DNA from: Hoeflea prorocentri
GTDB lineage: Bacteria > Pseudomonadota > Alphaproteobacteria > Rhizobiales > Rhizobiaceae
Assembly: GCF_027944115.1 (NCBI RefSeq)
Contig: NZ_JAPJZI010000001.1
Coordinates: 2,666,001 to 2,730,000 of the forward strand
Length of the DNA: 64,000 nucleotides
Direction of reading: 5' to 3'
How positions within the stretch are numbered: the stretch's first letter is position 1; every line of letters begins with the position of its first letter. Made by a program: the position numbers and the translations under genes. Of this stretch, positions 17,443 to 28,315 are shown piece after piece. The notes beneath the pieces were generated by a model that saw nothing but the letters and a program-made list of their open reading frames with translations, was not told the DNA's origin and searched no databases.

Positions 17443-18486
17443 TTGAACGTAACAACCGATCACGCGACCCCGACACTCGATGATGTTGCACGCGAGGCAG
17501 GTGTTTCGACCGCCACGGTTTCCCGGTGCCTGAACACGTCAGACCTTGTTTCCAAGAAGACCAGAGACAAGGTGATGAGCGCGGTGGAGCTATTGGGTTA
17601 CACGCCCAATTTCGGCGCGCGCGCCATGGCGGCGAAACGGACCTTTACGATCGGCGCGATCATTCCCACAATGGAGAACGCGATTTTTGCACGGGGTCTT
17701 CAGGCGTTTCAGGAAAGGCTTCACGAGAAGGGATACACGCTTCTTGTCTCAAGCACTGCCTACCGGCCTGAACTGGAAGCCGAGCAAATCAGATCACTCG
17801 TCTCGCGTGGCGCAGACGGTCTTTTGCTCATCGGTTATGAGCGGGACGATGCGGTTTACAAGTATCTGGAGCGCCGACGCGTTCCAACGCTTGCTGCCTG
17901 GGCGTTTTCCGATGACAGCCCGTTGCCGTCAGTGGGCTTCGATAACCAAGCCTCCATGCTGGAACTCTGCAACACGGTGCTTGCCATGGGCCATACCGAG
18001 ATTGCCGTCATATCCGGCATTGTGGAAGGCAATGACAGGGCGGCAAAGAGGCTCGAGGGCATCAGGGACAGCCTGCGGGCACATGGCATTGATCCTGACC
18101 GTGCTCCTGTCATCGAAACCTCCTACGAGATTGAGAACGGCGCAAAGGCGTTTGAAAAACTGATGCAGGCGCCGGCGCGCCCAACCGCTGTCATGTGCGG
18201 CAACGATGTTCTGGCCGTGGGCGCTATGCAGCGCGCGCGGGAGATGGGCATGGATGTGCCGGACGATGTCTCAATTACCGGCTTTGACGATATAGAACTC
18301 GCAACCATCGTCACACCGCAACTGACCACAGTCCATGTCCCCCACAGACAAATGGGCCGCCTCGCCGCCGATGAACTCATCCGGATGGTGGAAAAGGACA
18401 GCATCGGCGAGTCATCACAGCTGCAAAGCTCCTTGCGGCTGCGCGGTTCCTTGAAGGCGTTGGATGACTTGCCGGCCAATGGCTGA
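17443..18486 (+). CDS. LacI family transcriptional regulator, probable repressor of the hps operon
   Basis: This protein of 347 residues has the LacI helix-turn-helix at residues 9-32 (TLDDVAREAGVSTATVSRCL). A hinge region with LLGYTPNFGARAMA follows, then a periplasmic-binding-protein-like sensor domain with GADGLLLIG and SITGFDDIELATIVTPQLTT. The start is TTG at 17443 with GAGGCG upstream. It diverges from the hps operon, and matching operators lie between the two. The inducer is probably DHPS or a breakdown product (inference). Confidence 0.9.
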   Translation: MNVTTDHATPTLDDVAREAGVSTATVSRCLNTSDLVSKKTRDKVMSAVELLGYTPNFGARAMAAKRTFTIGAIIPTMENAIFARGLQAFQERLHEKGYTLLVSSTAYRPELEAEQIRSLVSRGADGLLLIGYERDDAVYKYLERRRVPTLAAWAFSDDSPLPSVGFDNQASMLELCNTVLAMGHTEIAVISGIVEGNDRAAKRLEGIRDSLRAHGIDPDRAPVIETSYEIENGAKAFEKLMQAPARPTAVMCGNDVLAVGAMQRAREMGMDVPDDVSITGFDDIELATIVTPQLTTVHVPHRQMGRLAADELIRMVEKDSIGESSQLQSSLRLRGSLKALDDLPANG

Positions 18487-18621
18487 TTGTGGCGCCGTCT
18501 GACCGCCGGCGATGACGTTCAGGCAGGACGAGGAAGACATGACATCGTTCAGCTTGTATGTTCGGCTTGAAAGGCTCGCGCCGGGCGATTGACCAACAGA
18601 GGATCGTAATCGGGCCGCTGA

Positions 18622-19380
18622 ATGGCTGACCTTAAGGCGACATCGACTGTCCTTCCCGCAGGCGGCGGCGAGTTCAAGCTGGATCGGCTGACGATTGGCG
18701 TGTTCAGCAATGATCAACCCACGCATCGGTTCAGTCTGGGCAAGGACAAGGCTGAAAACATTCCACTGACAGCCAACCAGGGCTGGATTCTGCCGCCTGG
18801 AGCAACGGGAATCTGCACCTATGACGCCCCGCTGGAGGTCATGATGGTCGAGGTTGCGCCCCGGGTGCTGGCTGAGGTTGGTATGGACGACCCCACAATG
18901 ATTGCACCTGTGGTCGGCAGTCTAGACACTCTCACCCTCGAGCTGGCGTTGGGGGCGGAAAACTTCAACAGGGGCGGTACGCTCTACCGGGAGACGATGC
19001 ATCGTGCGCTCGCTGTTCAGCTTTCGCAAACGCTCCGCACGATCAACGATGCCGCAAGGTCGATCGAGGACATCCGCCTGCGCCGCGTGGTGGAATATAT
19101 TCACGATAATTTGGCTGAAGATCTCACTTTGGAATCGATGTCCAATCTGGCGGCCATGAGCGGCTTTCATTTCAGCCGGGCCTTCAAGGCGGCAACCGGC
19201 AAAAGCCCGCTGCAATATGTGATTGCGGAGAGGATCGCCCTTGCAAAGGTGCTTTTGAAGACCACCGGCCTCTCCGTTTCAGAAATCTGCTTCAGAACCG
19301 GCTACAACGACCTGTCCCGCTTTGGACAGCATTTCAAACGCGCCACGGGTACGACCCCCGCAAATTTCCGCGCGCAGTAG
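18622..19380 (+). CDS. AraC family transcriptional regulator
   Basis: This protein of 252 residues has an N-terminal part (1-130) without a clear family match. A C-terminal AraC-type DNA-binding domain lies at about 155-252. Both helix-turn-helix units are visible: LTLESMSNLAAMSGFHFSRA, then SVSEICFRTGYNDLSRFGQH with the closing FKRATGTTPANFR. It stands upstream of the secreted hydrolase, NTF2-like and cyclase genes on the same strand. Those genes are its most likely targets, although 143 bp separate it from the first. Confidence 0.9.
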   Translation: MADLKATSTVLPAGGGEFKLDRLTIGVFSNDQPTHRFSLGKDKAENIPLTANQGWILPPGATGICTYDAPLEVMMVEVAPRVLAEVGMDDPTMIAPVVGSLDTLTLELALGAENFNRGGTLYRETMHRALAVQLSQTLRTINDAARSIEDIRLRRVVEYIHDNLAEDLTLESMSNLAAMSGFHFSRAFKAATGKSPLQYVIAERIALAKVLLKTTGLSVSEICFRTGYNDLSRFGQHFKRATGTTPANFRAQ

Positions 19381-19523
19381 ATATCAAGACCAATAGAGCA
19401 GGATTCGCATAACAAAGCGCAGTTTTCGCGCGTTTGCCGTAACGCCATTTCCAGCATCCTGACTTCACGCACCGGGCAATTCCGCAGCCTAACGACCTCC
19501 CGGTGCAAATGTGGAGACTAAAG

Positions 19524-20489
19524 ATGAAAACACTCGTCCTAGCGGCGCTGGCAACCGGCCTTATGGCAACATCCGCGCTTTCCTCAGACATCGAGACCCG
19601 CAAAGTGTCCTTCGAGAACGAAGGTGTGACACTCTCGGGCACATTGTACCTCCCATCGGAGCGTCAGTCCGGCGATAAACTCCCCGTTGTGGTGGTGACC
19701 GGCGCATGGACATCAGTCCAGGAACAAATGCCGGAAACCTATGCCCGCAAAATGGTTGAACGTGGTTTTGCGGCCTTCACCTTCGATTTCCGCGGCTGGG
19801 GCAAATCCGGTGACCTGCCGAAAAGCGTTCGCTTTGTCGAAAGCCCGGATGCCAAAACCTCCGATATCCGCGAGGCATTCGCGTTTGTCGCAACCCTTCC
19901 GGAGATCGACAGCGCACAAATCCACGGTCTTGGCATATGCGCGTCCTCCGGCTACATGGTCGACGCTGTTGCCGGCAACCCGCTGGTTCGGCGAATCGGT
20001 CTGGTCGCACCCTGGCTGCAAAACAGTGAAATCGTCGAGGCCGTTTACGGAGGCGCCGAAGGTGTCGCCGGACTGATCGATGTTTCACGCGCAGCCGCAG
20101 CCAAGGGCGGAGAGATCATTCGTGCGGCCGGCCCCGAAGGTGCGCAAGGCGTCTTGATGCCGATCGGCGGCTACTACTACGAAGCTGATCGTGGTGCGAT
20201 CCCCGAATATGATGACAAATGGAACAATGCCGGCTGGGAAGGCTGGCTGACCTATCATCCCGCGGACAATCCTCAACGCCTCGATAAACCACTCGCCGTC
20301 GTGCATTCGGAGGCGGCGGCTATCCCGCAAGGCGTGCGTGCATTCCTGCAAGGTTTTGCCGGCGATGCCACAACACAGTGGCTTGAGGGCGTCAGCCAGT
20401 TCGACTTCTACGACAACCCCGAGGATGTTGAGCGGTCAGCCGATACGGTGGCGGATCATTTTCGCGCCGCTACGCAATCCAAGAACTGA
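19524..20489 (+). CDS. Secreted alpha/beta hydrolase with a cysteine at the nucleophile elbow
   Basis: This protein of 321 residues has a signal peptide (MKTLVLAALATGLMATSALS), so it acts in the periplasm. The alpha/beta hydrolase fold is shown by the strand VVVVTGAWTSVQEQ, the FDFRGWGKSGDLP segment and the nucleophile elbow GLGICASSGYM. There the central residue appears to be cysteine, as in dienelactone hydrolases, rather than serine. Histidine candidates are near the C-terminus in VADHFRA. The start at 19524 is preferred over the upstream frame extension because it gives a normal signal peptide. The substrate is unknown. Confidence 0.8.
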   Translation: MKTLVLAALATGLMATSALSSDIETRKVSFENEGVTLSGTLYLPSERQSGDKLPVVVVTGAWTSVQEQMPETYARKMVERGFAAFTFDFRGWGKSGDLPKSVRFVESPDAKTSDIREAFAFVATLPEIDSAQIHGLGICASSGYMVDAVAGNPLVRRIGLVAPWLQNSEIVEAVYGGAEGVAGLIDVSRAAAAKGGEIIRAAGPEGAQGVLMPIGGYYYEADRGAIPEYDDKWNNAGWEGWLTYHPADNPQRLDKPLAVVHSEAAAIPQGVRAFLQGFAGDATTQWLEGVSQFDFYDNPEDVERSADTVADHFRAATQSKN

Positions 20490-20557
20490 ACACCTTGGTT
20501 GGGCGCTGCGCGATGTTACGCGGCGCCCCGAAAACCCTGACCAAATAAGGAGTCGTT

Positions 20558-21067
20558 ATGATGATGCCCAAACTCATCGCAACCGTTACTGCAACAACGC
20601 TTCTGAGCAGTATCGCCATGGCGGATCAGGCTAAAATCAGCCGTTCCATCACCGACATCGCTGCCGGCGCGGACCGGCACGACTGGGAGCGCGTTCGCGG
20701 CGCTTTCTCACAGACCGTGACAACAGACTATACCAGCCTCTGGGGCGGTGATTCTGTCACGCAATCCGCAGACGAGCTGGTTGCCGGCTGGAAGAGTTTC
20801 CTTCCCGGCTTCGATGTCACGCAACATATGGTCGCCAATCATACGATCACATCGATCAGTAGTTCCAGCATGTCCGCCGAGGCGGATTTCATCGCGACAC
20901 ACCGGATTGAAGATGATCTGTGGACCCTTGGCGGACGTTACACCTATGAGCTTGAGCAATCCGGTGAGCGTTGGCTGGTCACCTTCATGAAAATGACGGC
21001 GCTCTGGGAAACCGGAGATCGCGGATTGGTCGCCCGGGCAGGCGAACGGGCGGCGCAATCCGACTGA
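20558..21067 (+). CDS. Secreted NTF2-like (SnoaL-type) protein
   Basis: The 169-residue protein starts after AATAAGGAG and has a signal peptide ending in AMA near residue 22. The remainder has the alpha-plus-beta pattern of the NTF2-like fold: a helical start (SITDIAAGADRHDWERVRGA), TVTTDYTSLWGG, then strands ending in WLVTFMKMTALWETGD. Such proteins are small-molecule binding domains or isomerases. It follows the alpha/beta hydrolase by 68 bp and precedes the cyclase by 40 bp, suggesting co-transcription. No catalytic residues can be assigned. Confidence 0.75.
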   Translation: MMMPKLIATVTATTLLSSIAMADQAKISRSITDIAAGADRHDWERVRGAFSQTVTTDYTSLWGGDSVTQSADELVAGWKSFLPGFDVTQHMVANHTITSISSSSMSAEADFIATHRIEDDLWTLGGRYTYELEQSGERWLVTFMKMTALWETGDRGLVARAGERAAQSD

Positions 21068-21107
21068 GGCAAGGACACCAGAGCATAAGGCGGAGAAGCG
21101 ACGATCA

Positions 21108-22460
21108 ATGAACTCGGAATCACGATCCACCGGCAGCGAGTATGGGAGGTGCGCAAGCGGGCAGCGCCGCTTGCAGCTTGCGGAAGATACCGGATTGCGG
21201 ATCGCGATTTTTTGCCGATCGATCGCGGCCGCCGCAGGTTTCATCTGGTATTCGTCTTCTGTTTTTCTCACCGATCAGGAACTGCGTGGCTGGCCCCTTT
21301 TTGCATTTGCCATCTACATTCTGATCAGCATCGCCCATCTGTCCGTCATCGGCACCAGGGCGAACCGATGGTGGATGAAATACGTCCTCTACACTTTTGA
21401 TATCCTGGCCGTCTGCGCCCTGTTTGTAACGATCCCCATCAGCAGTGCCGAAGATATCCCGCAGATCATCGCCTTCCGCGCATACGGAATCTACTACCTT
21501 TTCCCGGTCATTGCACTTGCGGCTCTATCGCTTTCCTGGCGGCTGGTGCTGTGGTCCGGTCTGGTGGCGGTCGCCGGCTGGTGGGCAGCATTCCTTTGGG
21601 TGGTTGCGGGAATGGACAACACGCTCTCCTGGGCCGACATGCCGGCTGACGCGACACGGACCGACTATGAAACCATCTTTTTGTCGATAGACTTCATTGG
21701 ACGCGGCAACAGGCTGGAGGAAAGCGGCTTGCTGCTTGTGGCCGCAGCCACGCTTTCGGTTGCTGTCTACCGGGCGCGCCGCCTGTTCTTCGCGCAGATC
21801 GAAGCCGATGAGAAACGACAGAAGGAGCGCCTGGAACGGCAGCGGATCACCGACACGTTCGGGCAATATGTGCCAGAGGTGGTTGTCAAGCAACTGGTCA
21901 ACGCCAAAGGCAAACTCCCCTACCGGCAGGCCCACGGAGCCGTTCTGGTCCTGGATATTGAAGGATTCTCCAAGAGGCTTGCCGGGGGCGCCCCTGAAGT
22001 CGCAATCCGGCAGATCGACGCATTCCTGTCCGATGCCGCCGATGAAATCGGCAAACACAACGGAACGGTGATCAGCTATACCGGTGACGGCATCCTGGCC
22101 TCCTTCAACGCGCCGCTGGAAAACGCCAGACCTGAACTGGCTGCCGCCGAAACCGCGTTTGCTTTAATCGAGACAGCCCGGGCGCACCACTTCAATATCA
22201 GGATCGGTCTCGCCGCCGGCGAACTGACCTCCGGAAGTGTCGGTTCGAAAAACCGTATGGCCTTCACCGTTTATGGTGCAGCAGTCAATCGGGCGGCGCG
22301 TTGCGAGGCGCTTTGCAAAGAGATGAAACTCAAAGTGTTGATGGATGCCAAATTCGCCCTGGCAGTGTCCGATCAAATGGATGTCCGCTCTATCGGCAGT
22401 CATGATCTGCGTGGCATTTCGAAGTCCGAACCCCTTTCCACCTTCGGCGCGTTGTCTTGA
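21108..22460 (+). CDS. Membrane-bound class III nucleotide cyclase, substrate residues unusual
   Basis: This 450-residue protein has an N-terminal region with about five or six membrane helices (residues 30-210), a coiled linker rich in K, R and E, and a class III cyclase domain at about 275-445. The metal aspartates are present in VLDIEGFS and in YTGDGILASF. The transition-state residues are kept in AVNRAARCEAL. The usual adenine-selecting lysine before GD is serine (VISYTGD), and the usual aspartate before the N-x-A-A-R motif is alanine (VYGAAVN). It is probably a cyclase, but ATP use cannot be taken for granted. Confidence 0.85.
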   Translation: MNSESRSTGSEYGRCASGQRRLQLAEDTGLRIAIFCRSIAAAAGFIWYSSSVFLTDQELRGWPLFAFAIYILISIAHLSVIGTRANRWWMKYVLYTFDILAVCALFVTIPISSAEDIPQIIAFRAYGIYYLFPVIALAALSLSWRLVLWSGLVAVAGWWAAFLWVVAGMDNTLSWADMPADATRTDYETIFLSIDFIGRGNRLEESGLLLVAAATLSVAVYRARRLFFAQIEADEKRQKERLERQRITDTFGQYVPEVVVKQLVNAKGKLPYRQAHGAVLVLDIEGFSKRLAGGAPEVAIRQIDAFLSDAADEIGKHNGTVISYTGDGILASFNAPLENARPELAAAETAFALIETARAHHFNIRIGLAAGELTSGSVGSKNRMAFTVYGAAVNRAARCEALCKEMKLKVLMDAKFALAVSDQMDVRSIGSHDLRGISKSEPLSTFGALS

Positions 22461-22526
22461 ATACTCATGCCGTCAATAAAAGCCGACAACGCGGTTCCTT
22501 GAAGGCGGTGGATTAGCCAATATCGG

Positions 22527-24605
<2,079 letters not shown>

Positions 24606-24732
24606 GGTGCCCGCCCACGGTTGGATATGTGCCCGTCGGATTGTGAGCCAACTGCTTTAACAATTCGCAAAGCTTTGGGTTGCAGCAAGCTGATATGCAA
24701 TCAGGTGAGACCGGCAATGCAGCAATCAAAAA

Positions 24733-25197
24733 CTATTGAAACTCGATAAGCATGTGTCCGCTGGGTTTTCTCTCGATAAATTCCTCTCTTATCCAACGAA
24801 GGATGCGCCATTGCCCGCCAAAGGCGACCATGTCAGGCGCTTCGTCGAAGCTTACCCACCGGTATGCGGTGTTTTCGTCGTTGAGGACCACGGCGGCCTT
24901 TGCATCGACAAAGGCAACAAATACCGGAGCCATCGTAATGGCGTCTCGATCGGGCTCATAGAATTGTTCACAGATATCGGCGGAATAAAACCTGTCAGGC
25001 TTGAGGCCGGTCTCCTCCCGTAATTTGTGCAAGGCAGCCTGCCAGGCAGTTTCGCCGTCTTCGAATTTACCCGCGATCTGGCACCACTCACCCGCAAGTG
25101 TCTGCGCCCGTTGCAGGAGCAAGACCTCATAGCCAATGCCTGTTTCACACAGGGCAACAAGGGACGCAATAAAGGCGCGTATCGGGACTTCCGGCAT
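24733..25197 (-). CDS. NUDIX hydrolase with a modified NUDIX box
   Basis: This protein of 154 residues from the ATG at 25197 (a TTG at 25245 would add 16) has the NUDIX fold: VALCETGIGYEVLLLQRA, then the box GKFEDGETAWQAALHKLREE followed by TGL. The glycine, first glutamate, paired glutamates and final glycine are in place, but the usual arginine-glutamate before the paired acids reads histidine-lysine. The metal-binding glutamates remain, so hydrolysis is still plausible. The domain resembles MutT-like nucleotide pyrophosphohydrolases (dihydroneopterin triphosphatase-like). The gene is not closely linked to its neighbours. Confidence 0.8.
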   Translation of the reverse strand: MPEVPIRAFIASLVALCETGIGYEVLLLQRAQTLAGEWCQIAGKFEDGETAWQAALHKLREETGLKPDRFYSADICEQFYEPDRDAITMAPVFVAFVDAKAAVVLNDENTAYRWVSFDEAPDMVAFGGQWRILRWIREEFIERKPSGHMLIEFQ

Positions 25198-25329
25198 CAC
25201 AAGGTCCAATTCTTTCCATGAGAAGCTACCGGCTACCGAACTCAAACCTCTGATCTATTTGAACAGCCAAGCCCACCGGTGGCCGTACCTCCAACGACAA
25301 TCCCACTTTGAAAGCCCGCCGACTACGCG

Positions 25330-26265
25330 CTACACCGCCGCATCCTCGCGGCCGACACCGATGCGGGAGCGGTGGGGGCCGTAGAGGCAGGCGAGGCCGA
25401 GGATGACGCCGGAGACGGCGGCGATCATGCCGGCGGCGCTGACGGCGTTCTGGGCTCCGAACCATAGGGGGCCGTAGCCGGCGAATACGTAACCGAGGAC
25501 TGCGGAGAGGATCGCGAAGGCGATGGACCACCAGATTTGCGTCTCGAGGCGATTGGTCATCAGCCGGGCAGCCGCGGGCGGGCAGATGAACATGGCGATC
25601 ACGATGATCGAGCCGACCGCGTCAAAGGCCGCCACGGCTGCGATGGCGGCGGTGATCACCAGTCCGAAGCCAAGCGCGGTTGCCGGAATGCCGAGCGCCT
25701 GCGCGAAGCCCTCATCGAAGGTTGCGATCTTGAGCCAGCGCCAGAAGACCATTGTTAAAAGCGCCACCAGGGCGCAGGCTATGGCGATGCGGCCAAGCTC
25801 CGGCGGGAGTGTTGCCAGTGCCGCGGGGTCAAGCAGCGAGTGCCAGCCTTCGGCGCGAAACCAGATGAGCGATTCCAGATTGCCCATCAATGCATGCTCG
25901 ACGTCCAAGTGAACAGACGACGTATCGGATTGTTCGAGCAACAGGACACCGCCGGCAAAGAGCGTCGTGAAAACAACACCCATCGCCGCGCCGGGTTCGA
26001 TCCGGCCGAGGCGCTTGACTGCCTCAATCAGAATGACGGAGACGATCGCGGCGCCTGCAGCGCCAATCAACATCGGAATGGCTGAGACAATGCCGGTGAT
26101 CAGAAAGGCAACGACGATCCCCGGCAGAACCACATGGCTGATGGCATCCCCGATCAGGGCCTGACGCCGCAGGATCAGGAAATTGCCGGGCAGCGCGCAG
26201 GCAATCGCCGCAAGGCTGCCGATCAGGATAGGCGTGAGTGAAAACTGGACAAATTCCGCACCCAT
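25330..26265 (-). CDS. sitD: Mn/Fe ABC transporter permease (SitD/MntD type)
   Basis: This membrane protein of 311 residues belongs to the ABC-3 family. Landmarks are GDAISHVVLPGIVVAFL, a LGRIEPGAAMGVVFTTLFAG segment and the C-terminal part MFICPPAAARLMTNRL. The ATG at 26265 shares one base with the stop of the sister permease gene; a GTG one codon earlier is possible. It is the last gene of the four-gene importer. Two distinct permeases point to a manganese/iron (Sit/Mnt) system rather than a zinc (Znu) system, which has one. Confidence 0.85.
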   Translation of the reverse strand: MGAEFVQFSLTPILIGSLAAIACALPGNFLILRRQALIGDAISHVVLPGIVVAFLITGIVSAIPMLIGAAGAAIVSVILIEAVKRLGRIEPGAAMGVVFTTLFAGGVLLLEQSDTSSVHLDVEHALMGNLESLIWFRAEGWHSLLDPAALATLPPELGRIAIACALVALLTMVFWRWLKIATFDEGFAQALGIPATALGFGLVITAAIAAVAAFDAVGSIIVIAMFICPPAAARLMTNRLETQIWWSIAFAILSAVLGYVFAGYGPLWFGAQNAVSAAGMIAAVSGVILGLACLYGPHRSRIGVGREDAAV

Positions 26266-27482
26266 CACGCCGGACCTCCCACGGCAAAGGGTTTGCCAAT
26301 GCGACGGTCGAATTCGTCTATCTCGTCCGGCGTAAAGACCTCTTCAATGGGCGTCAGCCCGTCATAGCGTCCGGTCAGGCCAGCGTCCTGATGCACCTGG
26401 CGGGCAATGTCCCAGCGCCGCTCGTCGCGCGATACCTTGGCCGCCTGCGCCCTTCCCGTGTCGGTCGGCACGCCGTCTGGGCGGATCAGGCCCTCGCGCG
26501 TTAAAAGCCGCAGCGTATAGGGCTCGCGGATGGGCTCCTGCCGGGACAGTGCGAGCAGGCCCTGGCGCATATGCACGCGGCGCTGAAAGCTACGGTGACG
26601 CAGGATCGCCGCCGCAACACCGCGAACCGGCGCAAAGAGCAGCGAGAGCGCAAAAAGCGCGGCAGTCATCAGGACGATGATCGGCCCGGTCGGCGCCGCC
26701 GGGACCGATGCAGAGATCGCCGCGCCGACATAGCCGGACACGGCGCCGACGGCGCCGGCGATCCAGACCACCTTGTGCGAGCGCTCCGTCCAGAACCGCG
26801 CCGTCACCGGCGGGATGATGAGCATGGCCACAATAAGGATGAGACCGACGAGCTTCAGCCCGATGACCGTCACCGCCATCACCAGCCCCATCATGAGCAG
26901 ATCAATGCGGCGCACATTGTAGCCCATCGCGGCCGCATAGTCGGCATCGAAGGCCACAAGCGTCATGGGCCGTCTCAAAAGCCAGGTTGACAGCACGGCG
27001 AGCGTGCCGCCGACTGCAATCACCAACGCATCCTGGAACAGCATTCCTGCGGTTGAGCCGAGCAGGAAACTCTCAAGGCCGGCCTGACGTCCCGAACTCA
27101 TTGTCTGGATGACGGTGAGCAAGACAATGCCGAGACCGAAGAACACGCCGAGCACCGCTCCAATCGCGGCATCCTCGGCCAGCCGGGTGCGGCGGGTCAT
27201 CCATTCGATCAGGAGCAGTCCCAACCAGGCCGTTATCGCGGAGCCAATCAGCAGCCCGACCAGATTGCGCCCGTCTCCGCCGAGCGCCACCATGAGGATG
27301 AAGGCAAGACCGACACCCGGCAGCGTGGCATGCGCCACGGCATCGGAAACGAGCGCGCGCTTGCGCAGAAAGAGAAAGGTGCCCGAGGCGCCAGCAGCAA
27401 AACCCAACAGCGCAGCGCCGATCGCGACAAGGGCGGCGTTGTAGCCGGCCTGCAGCAGAAGGGCGCTGAAAAAGGAGTTCAC
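26265..27482 (-). CDS. sitC: Mn/Fe ABC transporter permease with C-terminal winged-helix-like extension (SitC/MntC type)
   Basis: The 405-residue protein has the ABC-3 permease core in residues 1-285, with [19 protein letters not shown] and [17 protein letters not shown] soluble tail of about 115 residues follows. It contains [20 protein letters not shown] and [15 protein letters not shown], and resembles part of a DtxR-type iron-dependent regulator. Such fusions are known in this permease family. The tail may sense cytoplasmic metal (inference). The start is GTG at 27482, overlapping the ATPase stop by four bases (GTGA). Confidence 0.85.
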   Translation of the reverse strand: MNSFFSALLLQAGYNAALVAIGAALLGFAAGASGTFLFLRKRALVSDAVAHATLPGVGLAFILMVALGGDGRNLVGLLIGSAITAWLGLLLIEWMTRRTRLAEDAAIGAVLGVFFGLGIVLLTVIQTMSSGRQAGLESFLLGSTAGMLFQDALVIAVGGTLAVLSTWLLRRPMTLVAFDADYAAAMGYNVRRIDLLMMGLVMAVTVIGLKLVGLILIVAMLIIPPVTARFWTERSHKVVWIAGAVGAVSGYVGAAISASVPAAPTGPIIVLMTAALFALSLLFAPVRGVAAAILRHRSFQRRVHMRQGLLALSRQEPIREPYTLRLLTREGLIRPDGVPTDTGRAQAAKVSRDERRWDIARQVHQDAGLTGRYDGLTPIEEVFTPDEIDEFDRRIGKPFAVGGPA

Positions 27483-28315
27483 GAAACAGAATCCGCGATT
27501 GCAAGTTCATCGATATGTGTCGCCGCCAGCCGTCCGCCATAGGTCGCGTTGAGGTTTTCGGCGGTAAAGGTCGTCCCGACCGGGCCTTCGGCAATGCGAC
27601 GCACATTGATGAGGAAGACATGATCAAAATAGTCGCGCACAGTCGAAAGATCGTGGTGCACGCAGACGACGGATTTGCCTTCCGATTTCAGCAGCTTCAG
27701 CACATCGATAATGGCCCGCTCCGTCGCCGCATCGACGCCTGCGAAAGGCTCATCGAGAAGATAGAGATCCGCGTCCTGCGCCAGTGCGCGGGCCAGGAAC
27801 ACCCTCTGCTGCTGCCCGCCGGACAATTGCCCGATCTGCCGGTTGATAAAATCTGCCATGCCGACGCGCTCAAGGCACTCGCGGGCCTTGGCTGTCATAT
27901 GTCCGGAAAGCCTGCCAAGCAGACCGACTTTACGATAAAGGCCCATCCGGACAACATCGATCACCGTCGTGGGGAAATCCCAGTCGACGCTGGCGCGCTG
28001 CGGAACATATGCAATGCGGTCACGCGCCTTTTCGATCGGCGCACCATAGATCAACACTTCGCCCGACAAGGGCGGAATCACGCCAAGGGCGGCTTTCAAC
28101 AAAGTGGATTTACCAGCCCCGTTGGGTCCGATGATTGCCGACATCGATCGTGAAGGAAAACACGCATCAACCGAAAACACCGCCGGCTTTTCTCCGTAGG
28201 AAACGGTCAGACCACTCACGGCAAGCGGGCTGTCCGTTTCCGGATCAGCCCTTTTGACCACCTCGCCCATCTGCGTGGCAATCGCCACCGGCGTATCGGT
28301 ATTGGATGTCACCAT
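27479..28315 (-). CDS. sitB: Mn/Fe ABC transporter ATP-binding protein (SitB/MntB type)
   Basis: This ATPase of 278 residues has Walker A GPNGAGKS, the signature [15 protein letters not shown], Walker [13 protein letters not shown] and the switch histidine in VVCVHHDL. An N-terminal stretch of about 30 residues precedes the domain. The start ATG at 28315 shares one base with the binding-protein stop. It energises the two permeases encoded downstream. Confidence 0.9.
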   Translation of the reverse strand: MVTSNTDTPVAIATQMGEVVKRADPETDSPLAVSGLTVSYGEKPAVFSVDACFPSRSMSAIIGPNGAGKSTLLKAALGVIPPLSGEVLIYGAPIEKARDRIAYVPQRASVDWDFPTTVIDVVRMGLYRKVGLLGRLSGHMTAKARECLERVGMADFINRQIGQLSGGQQQRVFLARALAQDADLYLLDEPFAGVDAATERAIIDVLKLLKSEGKSVVCVHHDLSTVRDYFDHVFLINVRRIAEGPVGTTFTAENLNATYGGRLAATHIDELAIADSVS

